The notes: generated by a model not told the origin, from the sequence alone. Positions 44,100-56,969 are shown, counted from the stretch's first letter. The stretch is DNA of 64,000 bases from Ochotona curzoniae (GCF_017591425.1 NW_024465885.1:41411001-41475000), one strand, 5' to 3'. Translations and numbers: made by a program.

Positions 44100-44779
44100 A
44101 GTTAATTTGCTTGCTTTCAGTCATGAGAGCAAACCTTAGATATGTTATGAATGCATGTTTTGTGTGCTGTCCGAATTTGGACTCTTCTCCAATTGAGGCC
44201 TTCAGTGGGGAGCAATGCATATAGAAACATTCAGAAACCTATAATTCTTCATCAAATTAGACTTTGATCTAAATATTCCAAACTTTGTTTTGTAAAACAT
44301 ATAATGTTTTTATTCATTACAAGTGTATTTGTTCTTAATTTCAGGAATTTCTTCCCTTTTTTCTTGCTTGTAGGTTTTGTTGATGCTTTCTCAACATTTA
44401 CCCTTCTTTGGTTCTTGAGTATTTTGACTTATGATTGGAATTTATTATCTTCTTCAGGAATTTATTTTATTTCTCTGAATTTTTCCTATGCATAATCATT
44501 TTATATCAGTATAGGATCATGTCATGTGTTGTGTAATATTCAAATAAAGTATCTAATTTCCATACAGAAATCAGAAATTATTTTTTTCACCCCGTTGGCC
44601 ATAGTAGAAATAATGAAGAATTCAGGAAAACAAAGTTTGAATGGTTTGTTTTCTACTCTTTTACTCAAACCAAATATGCTTTTCTTATTTATTTTTAATT
44701 TCCCAAAGGAAAAAAATAAAATAAGTCTTATTAATGAATCTTGAATAAATCAGGTTCAAGAGAAGGAAAACGAAAAGCA
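44100..44779. other. Upstream flank of KRTAP6 copy 6
   Basis: The proximal 200 bases are paralogous to the flanks of copies 2, 3 and 5. No gene. Confidence 0.6.
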
Positions 44780-46080
44780 GAAAATGAACAATCAAAAAAA
44801 AAAAAAAAACGCAGTTTGAATGATTATACAGCAAGTGGAAATTAGGCATAATTTTTAATTCTTGAAGAGGAGAATGTAAAGTAGAAAAAATCCCTAGAGT
44901 TTAAATCACAACTTAAAAATATCTTGCAAAAAATGATGGTATTGTTTATTGGCATTGTTCTCAATTACCTGGGAATATTATGTCAGAGTAACCAATTACA
45001 AAAAAAGAACCTACACGCTACATGTTGATTTTTTGGATGAAAAAGATATTTCTGTGATTCTAATGAAAAACATAATTAATGAATGAAGAATGGCAAATGC
45101 TTAGGTGACAATTAATGTTCACAAAGAGATATTAAATGTAAAAAGGCAAATTATTTTAAAAACAGAAAAAATGCCTTTTAGCCACCAAGGAATTAGAGTA
45201 TATACATGCAGGAAATTAGGAGAATCAATATCCATAAATTCATTATTAATTATATAATAAAGGACTATTTTCCAATCGGGGAATTCATACAAAGCATCAA
45301 CATAAATTTAAGCAGAGACTACATATTGAATAGGGTAAAAAACTACAATATGGGTGACATATGTGAGAAGTTAATATGAGTCCTTTTTTCCTTTACTTGG
45401 ATTTATAAATTGATGTATTCCTGTCTTTATCTATTATTTGAAAGGCATATTTAAGAGAGAAATAGAGATAGAAAGAGATTTTCCATGTTCTGACACAAAT
45501 GGCTACCAAGGCCAGAGAAGAAGTGATTTTAGCTGGTAGCCACAAATTTCTCCCAGGTCTGCCACTTGGTGCCCAGGGCTCAAGGTTTGAACTGTCCATT
45601 TTCTGCCGGCTTTGCAGTCTATAAGCAGGCAGCTGGACTAGAAGAGGAGCCAAAGGGGCACAACTGAATACCCGTATGGAATAGTGCCAATGTAGGCACA
45701 GGATTACCATGCAACACTACTGCATGGGAAAATGAAAGATGAAAATTAGTACATAAATTAATAAAAACGGAAATTGTAGAATATGGGTATGAACAAATAA
45801 AACATAAAAAATTCAATGATAAGAGAGATATCTAAGAACAGTAATGTTGGTATCAATACAATGGAAATTACTAGAAAAAGAATCCCTCACTTTTTTTTAA
45901 CATACTGTATCAGGAAGCATATGACCAATAAGTCCACATGTGAATGCATCCAATGAATTTAATGAACCAATTCAAATCAAACATCCTCAATTTGTTTTAT
46001 ATGGCAAGTCCTAATCACTTATTCAACATATACTCCTAAATTAAGAGTTTTGAAAGGCCAAACATAGCATACCCAACATA
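44780..46080 (-). repeat. Block A copy upstream of KRTAP6 copy 6
   Basis: Same-orientation match to 35650-37100 and reversed match to 9480-9760 and 19210-19450. A SINE is inserted at 45400-45720. It lacks the L1 fragment and the U6 copy found in the 35.6 kb version. Confidence 0.7.
45400..45720 (-). mobile_element. Old C-type SINE
   Basis: Reversed body with ATTTGAAAGGCATATTTAAG, AGCAGGCAGCTGGACTAG and CAACTGAATACCCGTATGG. Confidence 0.72.
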
Positions 46081-47186
46081 TATGAGAAGAGAAAAAGGTT
46101 CTTTCGGATATTCTGTTATTTTCTACAGTTTTGTAGGTATAGATTCCCCTTCCACCTCCTAGTTCTCCCTCAACTTTCTCCACCTAACCCCTTGGAATTT
46201 TCCCCTAATTTTTTTTTAATTTATTTATTTTTATTACAAAGTCGGATACACAAGCAGAGAGACAGACAGGAAGATCTTCCATCCGATGATTTACTCCCCA
46301 AGTGACCACAAGGGCCGGTGCTGTGCCAATCCCAAGCCAGGAGCCAGGAGACTCTTCCGGGTCCCCACGTGGGTGCAGGGTCCCAAAGCCTTGTGGCGTC
46401 CTCAACTGCATTCCCAGGCCATAAGCAGGGAGCTGGATGGGAAGTGGAGTTGCCGGGATAAGAACTGGCGCCCACATGGGATCCTGGCATGTTCAAGGCA
46501 AGGACTTTAGTCACTAAGCCACGCCACCGGGCCCTTTCCTGTAAATTTTTGCAATGATATAGTTCTTCAGCAATGGTCATAAGTTCAAATTTAGAATGTT
46601 CTAGTGTTTCAGTGCATTGCAGATACAGGCAATAATAGAAAATCCTGTATCCTATTGTCAAATATACATCACAGTTTCTCTGGGAGCCCTTTAATTGGGA
46701 GTAGTGATGCATACTGCGATGTATCTTTACTTCCTTGTATGTGGGTCTCCATTATACAATTCACCTATGAACATTCATAATTACATATACATAGATATAG
46801 ATATGCTTGCTCATCTATGCTTGTCTATTCACTTTGTATTTTGTATAATGTAAGTATCACAGAGGAGACATGGTATATGTGTCGGAACTGATTTATTTCA
46901 CTGAGCGTAAAAGGCTCCATTTAGGAATACAGTACTGCAAATGATAGCATTTTGTTCATTGTGTTGGGCTTGTAGTATTCCATTGCATACACGTTTTTCT
47001 TATATGCATACCTTTTTCCAATGGTTATACTGCTACCTTTGCAAACTCTATTATGATTTACGATACCCTTTTTATTGGGTCTATGGTTCTCCTATGTATA
47101 GAATATTGTCCTGAACATGGACAATTTGATTTCCTCATTTCCAATTTGAATTACAATTTAGTTTTCATACTTAATTCTTCTAGTCA
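46081..47186 (-). mobile_element. L1, 3' UTR and end of ORF2
   Basis: Reversed L1. Near 46970-46990 TGTAGTATTCCATTGCATAC corresponds to the conserved MEYY region of ORF2 read backwards. 46100-46900 is its 3' UTR, shared with 39391-39960. It belongs with the element continuing to 50400 and is split by a SINE. Confidence 0.72.
46205..46535 (-). mobile_element. Young C-type SINE inside the L1
   Basis: Reversed copy from TTTTTTTTTAATTTATTTATTTTTA to CCACGCCACCGGGCCC. It is absent from the paralogous L1 3' UTR at 39391, so it came after that duplication. Confidence 0.92.
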
Positions 47187-47511
47187 GGCCTGTAAGGCAT
47201 AAGTTTTTGTTCAGAACCAGAAATGCACACAGAATAAAGTTCAGCTTAAAACAACTATTGAGAGTGCTCCTGGGCAAGGTTCACTGTTTATGTAGGGACA
47301 GCAGGCCAAGGAGGCAGCACCTAGGGGATGCAAGGTTATATTTCCATCAGGGAGCTATCAAGGTTGGGGCTGAAGGATAAAAGAACATTCCTTATTTGGT
47401 GAATCCTCATTTCACTGCTATCTGAGAAGCCTCCTTCTCCCAGTGCGGCCTTATCGGTCCCCCTTCTCAGCCTCCTCCTGCACCACCCATTACCTATCTT
47501 GCTGGGGCCTT
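47187..47511 (-). mobile_element. Candidate solo LTR, 325 bases
   Basis: Begins TGTAAGG and ends CCTTACA, a 7-base inverted terminal repeat, and is flanked by AGGCC and AGGAC, an imperfect 5-base duplication. On the - strand GAACTTTATTCTGTGTGC and CCTACATAAACAGTGAACC fall in plausible promoter and termination positions; on the + strand there is GAATAAAGTTC. Orientation is therefore uncertain. It interrupts the L1. Confidence 0.55.
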
Positions 47512-47856
47512 ACAAGGACTTCCAATACTATGTTGAATAGAGTGGTGAAAGTGGACATTTTTGTCTAGTTCCATATTATCACAGGACTACTGTCAATCTT
47601 TCCCTGGTTTGATTTGCTGGCATTGGGTTTTTCCTATAATGCATGGACTGCTTTGTATAATGTTCCTTTTATGTCTATCTTGCTGAGGGTTTTTAGCATG
47701 AATTCATGCTGGATTTTATCAAATACATTTCTACATCTGTTGAGAGGATTATATGATTTTTATTCTTCAGTGTGTTTATGTGGTGTATCAAGTTCTTTTA
47801 TTCATTCATCATATTCATCATGCATGTAAGGATGGTTTAACATACATATATAACAC

Positions 47857-47890
<34 letters not shown>

Positions 47891-50400
47891 AACCATCCTT
47901 GCATGCTAGTAATGAATACCATGCAGTCCTGGTAAATGATCTGTTTCTTGTAGAGTTGGATTCTGCTGGCTAGTATTTTGTTGAGGATTTAGGCATCCAG
48001 TTTATCATGGATTTTGGTCTGTAGCTCTCTTTCTGTTATGTCCTTATTTGATTTTAGTATAAAGGTGATGTTGGCTTCTTAGAGTTTGAAAGGATTCCTT
48101 CCTTCCTTTTCTTTTATTTTGAATAGTTTGTGAAGAAATGCGGCCATTTTTCTTAAAATAGTTGATAGGATTCAGCACCAAAACCATGTGTATCTGGTCT
48201 TTTCACTGTTGGCAGTGAGCTAATTGCTGATTGAGTTCATATTCTGTTTTAGTTCCGTTTTGGGTACTTCAGCATCCAGTTTCAGCAAATTATTTGTGTC
48301 CAAAAGTCTTTCCCTTTTATTCTAAGCCTTCTGATTGCTGCTACATAGATGCTTTCAATAGTTCCTGATTATTCTATGTGTGCCTAAAATATCTGTTGTC
48401 ATTTTTTAGCTCTAATATATTTGCTTTGTTTCTTCTCTCCACCACCTTTTTTTTTTTCATATGGTGGGCTATTGGTTTACATATATTGATGGTTTTTTCA
48501 AGGAGCAAGTTCTTTTCTTCATTCATCTTATGTATTCCTTTTTATTCTACCTATTTGATAAATTTCTTTTCTTTCTTCCTGCTAATCTTGAGGTGGATTT
48601 CTTTTTGTTTTTTCTATCTCGCTCAGTGTGCAGTAAGCTCATTCACCTGCTTCCTTTTCTAGTTTCCTCACATGGGCACTCACTGCTATGAACTTTCCTC
48701 TTGGCACTGCTTTAGTTGTGTCCCACAAACTTTGATATGTTGGTTGATGCCTTCATTTGTTTCTAGCAAATTTAAGATCTCCTCTTTGATTTCTTCTGTT
48801 ACACCTTTAGCAGCATATTGTTCATTCTCCAAGTATTTGCATGTCTTCTGGGGTATGTTGACATGGTGGTCTACTTCCTCTCCAGGATGGTTTGAAAAGA
48901 TGAATTGCATGGTTTAAATTTCCTGCATTTTGTTGAGACTCATTTTATGGCCTGTCACGTGAACAACCTTGGAGAAGTTTCATCGGTTCCTTTTTGATAT
49001 TTCTGATTGTTTGGGCATTTAAACATGTGATATTGTCTAGATCTGAAATTCTTTTTTCAGCCTCACTAATTCTATTATTTAATCTATCCGTTGTAATGTA
49101 AATTTGCTCAATTACATTCTTCATTTCTAGTAGTTCATTTTTTTTTGCTTCAAAAGAGCAAAAGAGCATTTCCTGTGTAACATATTCCTCAAAGTCGTCG
49201 AATTTCTGTATCTGCTTATCACTGATTTCAAGATTTATAATGATTTTTTTTTAATTTTTATCTGGCAAGCCCTCCATGTCTTCATCAAGTAATTCTGACA
49301 GTGGAATAGTACTGATAGTTTAAATGGGAGGAGCTAGTAACTCATTCATGTTGCCTGAACCTTTTTCTCTTACCCTTGTTTAACATGATTCAGTTTAGCA
49401 GGTTCTTCTCCATGGGACAACACCATCATTGATCTGTGTTATCCATAGGTCTACACAACAACTTTATTGGTCCCTTTCAGCATCTGGTTCTCTGTTGTGG
49501 TACCTGTGTCACTTTTTCCTACAAGTTCATTCTTGAGCTACAATAGTGTACTCATGACACAGCTTGTCCATCTACTGTGATCCCATGTTGTTGTGCCACT
49601 GTGGCCTGCTCATCCCCTCTCCATCAACGTTTACATGGCACCTATTATCAAGGAGACACCAGCTGTGTTTTAAACTGGATCACAGGACTGTGAACAATAC
49701 CAGCTATCCGTTGCAAGCATTCCATGTGACAAATGGATTTTTTTCTCTATTTTTGCTGCATCCTGCTAACATCTGGGTCAGGGGGCAACCAGGATACACA
49801 TGTTAGATGGAACCTGAGAGATGTAAAGTTGGTATTCTTTTCCAGAGGGAACATGCGAAATGTGTTCATGGTATGAGTTTGCATACAAGATTAGTAGGCA
49901 GCCAGATGTAGGATCTCCCTGGTCCTAACACATACACAGCTTGCCATAATGCTCCTGTGCCTTTGTCACTATAATCTAAGTGGTGCCCCACATGCCACCC
50001 GTGATGGTGATGGGGAGTTGTACTGCAATCTTCACCCCAATCCTATGCCATCCCTAGGCTCTCCACTACTCTCTGCCAGCTTCAGACTGGATTGAAGCCA
50101 CCAGCAGGACCTGCCAATTCAAGTCTTGAGTCAACTCTTTTTCCTCTAGTTTCATTCCTCTTTTGCCCTCCAGTTTCTGCCTGTTTACAGATCACGCTCT
50201 ACTCACTGTTGGGTTGTCTGTTTGTTGCAGGCTCACTCCACTATCTCAGTTGCTTCCCTGTGCTGTCCATGGACCCACAGTTGTCTCTGGGCAGCTGACC
50301 TGTCCACTCACAATAACAGGGACTGCTCTCCCTGCTCTCCTTCACTAATGCTTCCACATTCGTTGTAACACTCCTCAATTCATTCTGCCATACTGCCTTT
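47512..50400 (-). mobile_element. L1, reverse transcriptase part, ORF1 part and 5' UTR
   Basis: Reading backwards: 50400-49760 is the 5' UTR (shared with 40095-40760). Pieces follow with KNELLEMKNVIEQIYITTD (ORF1-like coiled coil) and KTCKYLENEQYAAKGVTEE to GTQLKQCQEESS (shared with 17179-17391), then reverse transcriptase wording near 47512-48300 (ACTTCCAATACTATGTTGAA). The order matches the + strand L1 at 16062-19205. All frames are broken. Confidence 0.75.
47822..47906. repeat. Hairpin around a (TA)n(TG)n run
   Basis: GCATGTAAGGATGGTT at 47822-47837 and AACCATCCTTGCATGC at 47891-47906 are reverse complements at 15 of 16 bases, with a TA/TG repeat between. The right arm is normal L1 sequence; the left arm is a local inverted copy of it. 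Confidence 0.8.
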
Positions 50401-50932
50401 AACAATGATTAAATAATCTATTATAATATAGACATGATAGGGTATAAAAACATAAGCAGCTTTTCATCTAATCTTTTTTAAACCAGAAATTCAGAAAAGA
50501 AATATCAAACTTAATTTAAGCACTACAGTGAATGCAAAAATTTTAAATGTTTTTATTTTTCTAAGTTATGTATTAGGTACAAAATCATACTTATCCTAAG
50601 TTGTAAGTAATGCTTAAACATATTCAGTTATGAATAGAAAAATTTAATTTACCAAAACTATATCAATATCAAAAAATTAAGCTTGGAACTTGGTAAAGAT
50701 GTTTATTTTTAAGCAGTATAATCGAATATCCCTTTAAGGGAATAATTGTAACATTTTCTAATAAATTGAAACTTCCATATATGTGATATATAATACTTAT
50801 GTATATATGATTTATAAAATGTGCATGTATATATATGTATATATACATTTATACTGATATGTATGTCAAATTGAAATATTGGATGTCACAGGCCTCAAAT
50901 AAAAACAAACTTTGATATTAGGATTAAAGAAG
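50401..50932. other. Downstream flank of KRTAP6 copy 7
   Basis: Paralogous to 40761-41224 and, reversed, to 15451-16061. Includes a TATG-rich microsatellite at about 50776-50870. Confidence 0.6.
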
Positions 50933-50938
50933 TTTATT
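50933..50938 (-). terminator. Poly(A) signal of KRTAP6 copy 7
   Basis: TTTATT on + gives AATAAA, 293 bases after the stop. Confidence 0.78.
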
Positions 50939-51230
50939 GGATCAAAAGACAAATAAAATAAAGCATATACATCATCAAAGGTAGTTGCTGTGACCTCATC
51001 ATCTTCATGATCACAAGAGACTGGAGAAGGTTCATGTGAAGTTTTGCCCTCATCCCACTTCACAAGGAAAATGGAAATAAGGGGCATGTCAGGTCTTAGG
51101 GCAATGGAAGACCATACTAGACTTCCACTGTAGGAATCTTCTTCTAGGTACAAAGCTGATGAAACATGGGATCAGAACTGATGAATGTCAATGTCAGAGG
51201 AGTGGAGTTTGGGAATCTCCATTAGTGTCT

Positions 51231-51467
51231 TCAGTAATAGTAGCCAAATCCAGACCCATAGCCAGAACCATAGCCATAGCCACAGCCACAGAGGGAGCGT
51301 GAGCCATAGCCATAGCCACAGCCATAGCCACAGCCCAGTCTGCGGATGCCACAGCCATAGTAGGAGCCATAGCCACAGCCCAGGCCTCCATAGCCATAGC
51401 CCAGGCCTCCATAGCCACAGCATCCATAGCCACGGCCGCCATAGTAGTTTCTGTAGTAGCCACACAT
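51231..51467 (-). CDS. KRTAP6: KRTAP6 copy 7
   Basis: 78 residues, intact, with two 7-residue units. It is the only copy with Arg for Gly at position 6 ([11 protein letters not shown]), a change in the otherwise invariant N-terminus. The silent markers are of the AGA CTG and GGA TTT types, as in copies 2 and 4. The 3' UTR groups with copy 6. The promoter is the most altered after copy 1: the TATA box is TATAAAGG with one A fewer and the preceding bases differ, though CCAAT remains. Whether it is still used at full strength cannot be told from sequence. Confidence 0.92.
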   Translation of the reverse strand: MCGYYRNYYGGRGYGCCGYGGLGYGYGGLGCGYGSYYGCGIRRLGCGYGCGYGYGSRSLCGCGYGYGSGYGSGFGYYY

Positions 51468-51555
51468 GGTGTTGGGTGTTGAGGTTGTCCTTGGGTGGAG
51501 GAGCAGGAGGAGGAGTGTAGGTGACTTGAGTCTGCACAATGCTGCTTGCAGGAGG

Positions 51556-51608
51556 CCTTTATACTTCTTAGTGTGGGTGTGACCCAGCAGAAATGCTCCT
51601 GTCATTGG
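51556..51608 (-). promoter_or_regulatory. CCAAT and shortened TATA box of KRTAP6 copy 7
   Basis: TATAAAGG at 51556-51563 and CCAAT (GCCAATGACAGG) at 51604-51608, 45 bases apart instead of 46. Confidence 0.8.
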
Positions 51609-52206
51609 CTCATCTTATGACTAAGTTAGTCAACTAAATATTTTTTCTCAACCATATTATAAAACCCCAGAGGAATTAAGGAAGTATTATCTGTGACCAC
51701 TCACGACTCTGGCCTTGTCCTAAGCAAATCTGTGTAACAATCACACATCCAGAAATATCGTCACTGACAAGCCAATTTTGTCCTGTGCTGTAACAAAATA
51801 AAATGTGTACCCTTCGCCTGTCTCTATGATTAACTACAACAACATTTAAGCAAACTGTTTTGTTGTAATTTTCCAAACTAATTTTCTTATTAATATTTCT
51901 GATGTCTCTCAACCTATGAAAGAATGTGGCACAAAAATTTTCATGTTCATGCTAGTGTGCAGTAAAACTCATTAAGCACCATCTTATTAAAATTCTGTTA
52001 ATGACTCACTTGGGTCAACCGCACACCTTTGTTTCAGTAACTCACATGAATTATTACTTTATTTTTGTTTCTTATTCATTGGAACATTAAAAATAGTTTG
52101 ATTCCACTGATATGTAGAGTCCATTACAAGAAACAATGAAAATAGATTTCATTTTTTACTTTTAAAGTTAGTTTATATATGGGCAACTGATATCATGTAT
52201 AACTAT
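51609..52206. other. Unannotated sequence
   Basis: This upstream flank is unlike those of copies 2-6. Nothing recognised. Confidence 0.5.
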
Positions 52207-52512
52207 TTCTTTAAAAGATTTATTCATTTTTATTAGAATGTCATATATTCAGAGAGGAAAGACAAAGATGATTTTCCTTCTGTTAATTCACTCCCCAAAT
52301 GACCGCCATTGTTGGAGCTGAGCCAATGTGAAGCCAGGAGCATCGTCTGGGTCTACTACGTGGCTGCAGGGTCCCAAGACTTTATGCCATCTTTGATTGC
52401 TTTCCCAGGCCACAAGCAGGGAGCTGGATGGGAAGCGCTGCCTGCAGGGCATGAACTGGCACCCACAGGGTGTCACAGCATATTGAGGGCCAGGACTTTA
52501 GCCAGGCCTTAG
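52207..52512 (-). mobile_element. C-type SINE
   Basis: Reversed body from TTTAAAAGATTTATTCATTTTTA to AGGACTTTAGCCAGGCCTT. Confidence 0.85.
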
Positions 52513-52529
52513 AACTCAATTTTTTAATG

Positions 52530-52825
52530 GTGATTGTTTTTCAAAAGGTAGAGTTGACAGAAATAATGAGAGACAGAAAAGCAGAACTCCTGTAATGCTG
52601 GTTCACATCCCAAAAGGTGACAATAGCTGGAGATGATGTGATCCAAAGCCAGGAGCTTCTTGTGAGTTTTTCACTTAGTGGAAGGACCCAAGGGCTTAGA
52701 GCATGCTTTGCTGGTTTCCCAAGCCTGCACTAGGGAGCAGTCAGGACATAAAGGAGCACCCTAATGAAATGTTTTGCATCACAGGTGGAGGCAAAGCCTG
52801 TGTGCCACAGAGACTGCCCCCATGT
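52530..52825 (-). mobile_element. Old C-type SINE
   Basis: Reversed and diverged: GTGATCCAAAGCCAGGAGC and GCTGGTTTCCCAAGCCTGC are readable. Confidence 0.65.
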
Positions 52826-53254
52826 ATTTCGTACATACAATTTTAAGGTAATAATGGTACCATTTCCGTATTCCCTTTCCACATTCCTTTCTCCTGTTTA
52901 AAATTTCTTTTTCAATGACTTGATTTAAATTAATTTCATTGTCACAGGCTTAATATTTCATTAAATAAAGAATTCAAAAAATAGAACGTAGAGAGACCAC
53001 TATCGACAGGAGTAAAAACAAAAAACTACAAAGATAAATCACACGACGTCAATACTGCACACACATATATATTTATATATATAGTATTTCTTATACTTTG
53101 CGTATTAGCTAACACAGGTAAAAACTGTGATGTTTGTCTATCTTTTAAACCTGTCTTATCGTGCTAATCATAGTTGTAATCATTTTGTGGCAAAATATAT
53201 AGTTCATTCATTTTTATGACTGAATTCTTTTCCATCATGTATATATACTATATT
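52826..53254. other. Unannotated AT-rich sequence
   Basis: Nothing recognised. Confidence 0.5.
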
Positions 53255-53500
53255 TTCTTAAAGATTCATTTATTATTATTTGAAAGAGAGATCATACGTC
53301 AAGAAGGAGAGGTCAAAGCGGCCAGGCTGGAACCAAACTAAAGCCAAAGGCCAGGAGCTTCTTCTGGATCCCCTGTGTGGTACAGGATGTCAACCAGTTG
53401 AGGCATTCTGTAATTCTTTCCCAGACACAAAAGCAGTAGATGAACCGGAGCACGATCCTGCACCCATATGGGATGCTGGCACTCTTGCTTTTGGCTTAGG
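53255..53500 (-). mobile_element. Old C-type SINE
   Basis: Reversed: TTAAAGATTCATTTATTATT, CAGGAGCTTCTTCTGGATCC, ACCCATATGGGATGCTGGC. Confidence 0.7.
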
Positions 53501-54599
53501 CTTCTACATCACAGTGCAACCCTCTACATTTTACTCTGTTCTCGTTTAATGAACATGCCGTTTGATTCTAGATCTTAGCTATTATGAATTGAATTACTGC
53601 AAACATAGGTGTACAGATCATTCTCACTTTTTGAGACTTGTTTCAACTGCCATCTTCGACTTCTGAGAAATGTTAAAAAATGTGTCAGTTATATGTTTTA
53701 ATTTATCTGAGACATCAATGTTTCCAAAAACTGAGTGTCTCACAAATACTTAGCTAATCCACATGATGTACAGATATAATGAGCTATTACTTTAAGTAGT
53801 ATTATTTTCTATTAGGTACATGTATTTCATTTGCCAGTGCATTAGACAAACAAGTTCCTTTGCTAGGAGTTACAAGGTAGTAGGTTATCTATTTTTAAGA
53901 TTTAATTTTTTGTATTTCAGACAGTAACACAGAGAGCGAGAGAGATCTTCCATGCACTGTTGCACTCTGAAATCACTGTATTCTCACTTCTTTAAAAGGA
54001 AAAATGTCTTTCAGGAGGATGAAAGAAGAACATATGACTATACAAACATATCCATGACAATGATCCGGAGGGCAAAACAACCACTGGTGTTCTGCAACTG
54101 AATATTTCTTTATACAATTTCCAAGCATCAGTGACAAGAATCAATGAAGGTTCAAGCCAGAATCTGCACTTCAGTTGCTTTTCTTTGAAATCCAGGAGAT
54201 AGCATCTGAAATTTACTCAACGTATCTGCCTTCATAAGAAATTAAAATGAATCAAGCAAGACAGAATAGCATCTAAATTTAATAGAACAATAATTTCTTA
54301 TGAACAAGCTAAACAAAATCATTTAATATGTATTTTAATGTATTTGTATGCATGGATAGCTGTGGTTTTACAAACTCTCATTGCTAATATGATTATATAT
54401 TATTTCAGTCCTTCCCTTCACAAATAATTAAGAAACCTTGATGATTCACTTTTAATTTTTCCAAATCATAATTGTCTACTGCCTCATATCTTATACTGAA
54501 TGAAGCAATCATCTTTACACTTAAATTGATTTCAATGATCATTGGTTGAGATAATGCGATAATCATTTTAAGCCCTATAAATTATATAAATTTATGATC
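53501..54599. other. Unannotated sequence with a SINE scrap
   Basis: A reversed SINE tail fragment lies at about 53895-53970 (AAGATTTAATTTTTTGTATT, GAGAGATCTTCCATGCACTG). Otherwise nothing. Confidence 0.45.
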
Positions 54600-54848
54600 A
54601 GGGACTTGCCTTGATGCACAGGGAAGTAAATCATCATTTGCTGTAGACAAGCATCCCATGTGGAGCATTAGTTCACGTCCTAGCTGCTCTATTTCTGATC
54701 CAGATTCTTGCATTACTTGGTATTCTTCTACCCTTGCAGGTGAGTAAGATTAAGTTCTTAATTTCTTTATCCTGCCTGGTTCAGAACTGGTGGTTATGAT
54801 CATTGGTGGCACTGATTTAGCAGATGAAAGGGTTTTCTGTCTGTTTGC

Positions 54849-54888
<40 letters not shown>

Positions 54889-54945
54889 TTCTTACATCCC
54901 TCTCATTCTGATTCTTTGCCTCTCAAATTTGATGAATAAACCATA
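54600..54945 (+). mobile_element. Old C-type SINE with CT run
   Basis: GCATCCCATGTGGAGCATTA, a (CT)n run near 54855-54887 and the CTCTCAAATTTGATGAATAAA tail. Confidence 0.65.
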
Positions 54946-56969
54946 AAGAATTCATGGACCAAAAAGTGTCATGACTAAATTGTATTAGAGACGTTTTAAC
55001 AAAATTATCTTTTAGCAAGAACTGCTGTAAATGTTTAAAACTTCTGTAAAAGATATATCAAAATGTCCCAATACAAAAATGTATGTGCCAATTCTTGTAA
55101 GATTTTTTTTTTCTGGAATGATACATTTCATTTAAAACTGACATTTGCCTTTATAATGGGAAAACAAGCGCTTTATACAATATAGTTTTCCATTCTTTCT
55201 GAATTTGTAAATTTTGACAGTTTTAGATTCACACCACAATTGACAAAAGAAAAATAATTCTTTGTGCTTATATGAACCCAAACTCCTGCAGTATCAGCAG
55301 CCTGCCCTGGAGTGGTACACATTTATTCAACAAACTTATACCAATGCTCTACTTACCATGCAAAATGTGTAGGACAATAAATTTTCCCTCTTCTACTTCA
55401 AGAGGGCTTTGACGAATGCAAAATAACATGTATCAACCGTTGCAGAAGACAGTATGTACACTCTGAATGTCCTCTGTGCTCTGTAATTATGTATGCATTT
55501 TTATAAAGAGCCGATGATCATATTGGTAATGATGATGATGGCAGATGATATAGGCAGATGATTGATAAATAGAAACAAAATTTCACTTGTTGTACATTTA
55601 AGAGACTGGGTGATCTCAAAAAGATTCAATGATCAGGTGCCTCTCACGAAGGCAAAGCAAATAAGTTCCTTCCCAATAAATCTCCTGGAAGTTTTCAAAG
55701 ATACTTCGGTTTTTAGAGAAAAATATATACACACTTTTCCCCACGAAGCCTGCCATCTGCTCTCCTGTTTCCTTTGCTCTCATTTGGATTTGGCACACAT
55801 CAAGCCACTGAAAGTACTCACCATACCTTACCTAATCCAAATGCTGCTTGCTTCTGCTTTTACTTTACTTCAGCTCTGAAACAAAATTCAGGTAAATTGA
55901 AGTTGCCCTTTTTCCTATTCTCTTTCTCTCTCTCTCTCTCTTTCTATCTTTTTCTCTTTCTCTCTTCCCTGCCTCCCTTCACTCCCTCCCTACTTCACTT
56001 ACTCAGAATCTTGCTTTGCTTACAACTTCATCAATTAATGAACATTCCTGATATTTTTCCAAAGCCAGAGTTCAATGTCATAACAGTATGTTGTCCTGTG
56101 TTCTTTATGTTCATTCAAATGTCAACTTCGTACTCAATATTTGTCTAAAAATCTTCAAAATGTTAACACCACCAAGAAAAGCTTATGATCCCTTGTAACA
56201 CCAAGGAGTTTCTTTCCATAGTGCAATCATCATAATAATGACAATAACAACCGCAGCACATTATGCTGGAGCATGACTTTCATGGAATTCCAGGGCATTT
56301 GAACAGAAAAACTTCCAAATCTTGCTCTGATGCCATCTCCCATCCCTTCCTTTCTTGAATGAAGAGAGCATTCTTGAAGCAAGAGCCCTATATATTTCAT
56401 ATCCTGGGAAAGTGAACCTACAGTTCTTTAATTCTTTTTAATGAAAATTAAGATTTTCCAAATATAAAAGAGCATGGAATAATATACTAACAGAGATAAG
56501 ATGGCAGATGAGGCATAATTTAAATGCTTAGTATCCATGCATTATATAATTCAATAGAAACTCTTGTTCCCCAAGAAGATAGAACAGTATATAATGCTGA
56601 TGTACATCCACCAGTTAATCCTGTCTCTAAGACTCTTCCACCACATAGTACTAATGTTCTCCAATCTTTTCATGCTACTCCTGGAATTCCCATGAAGAAA
56701 TAAAAAGAACCAGAAGCAATACCACAGCCATTGAGCCACACCTCCTTCTACTAACATTAGCAACTGATGGCGTTCTCAAGCATGCAAACACTGCATAACT
56801 GAAAGATACATTTTGTTTTAGAAGCACATGATTTCATTGCAATTATCCAAGAAAAACAGGAAGAGCAGTGAATACAACAGCTCTGAGACATTATTGAGAT
56901 ATTTTTAGTGCCAGTTAGCTTGAAACTGAATTGCACTGCCTATGCTTTTTCTATATTAAGTTAATGAAA
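54946..56969. other. Unannotated sequence
   Basis: About 2 kb without a supportable gene. A pyrimidine-rich tract lies at 55917-55995. The longest open frames have no motif I recognise. Confidence 0.45.

Noticed and set aside
55774..56148. 124-residue frame with a Ser/Leu/Phe-rich middle
   Set aside because: The middle is the pyrimidine-rich tract at 55917-55995; no ATG-led domain, homology or promoter is apparent.
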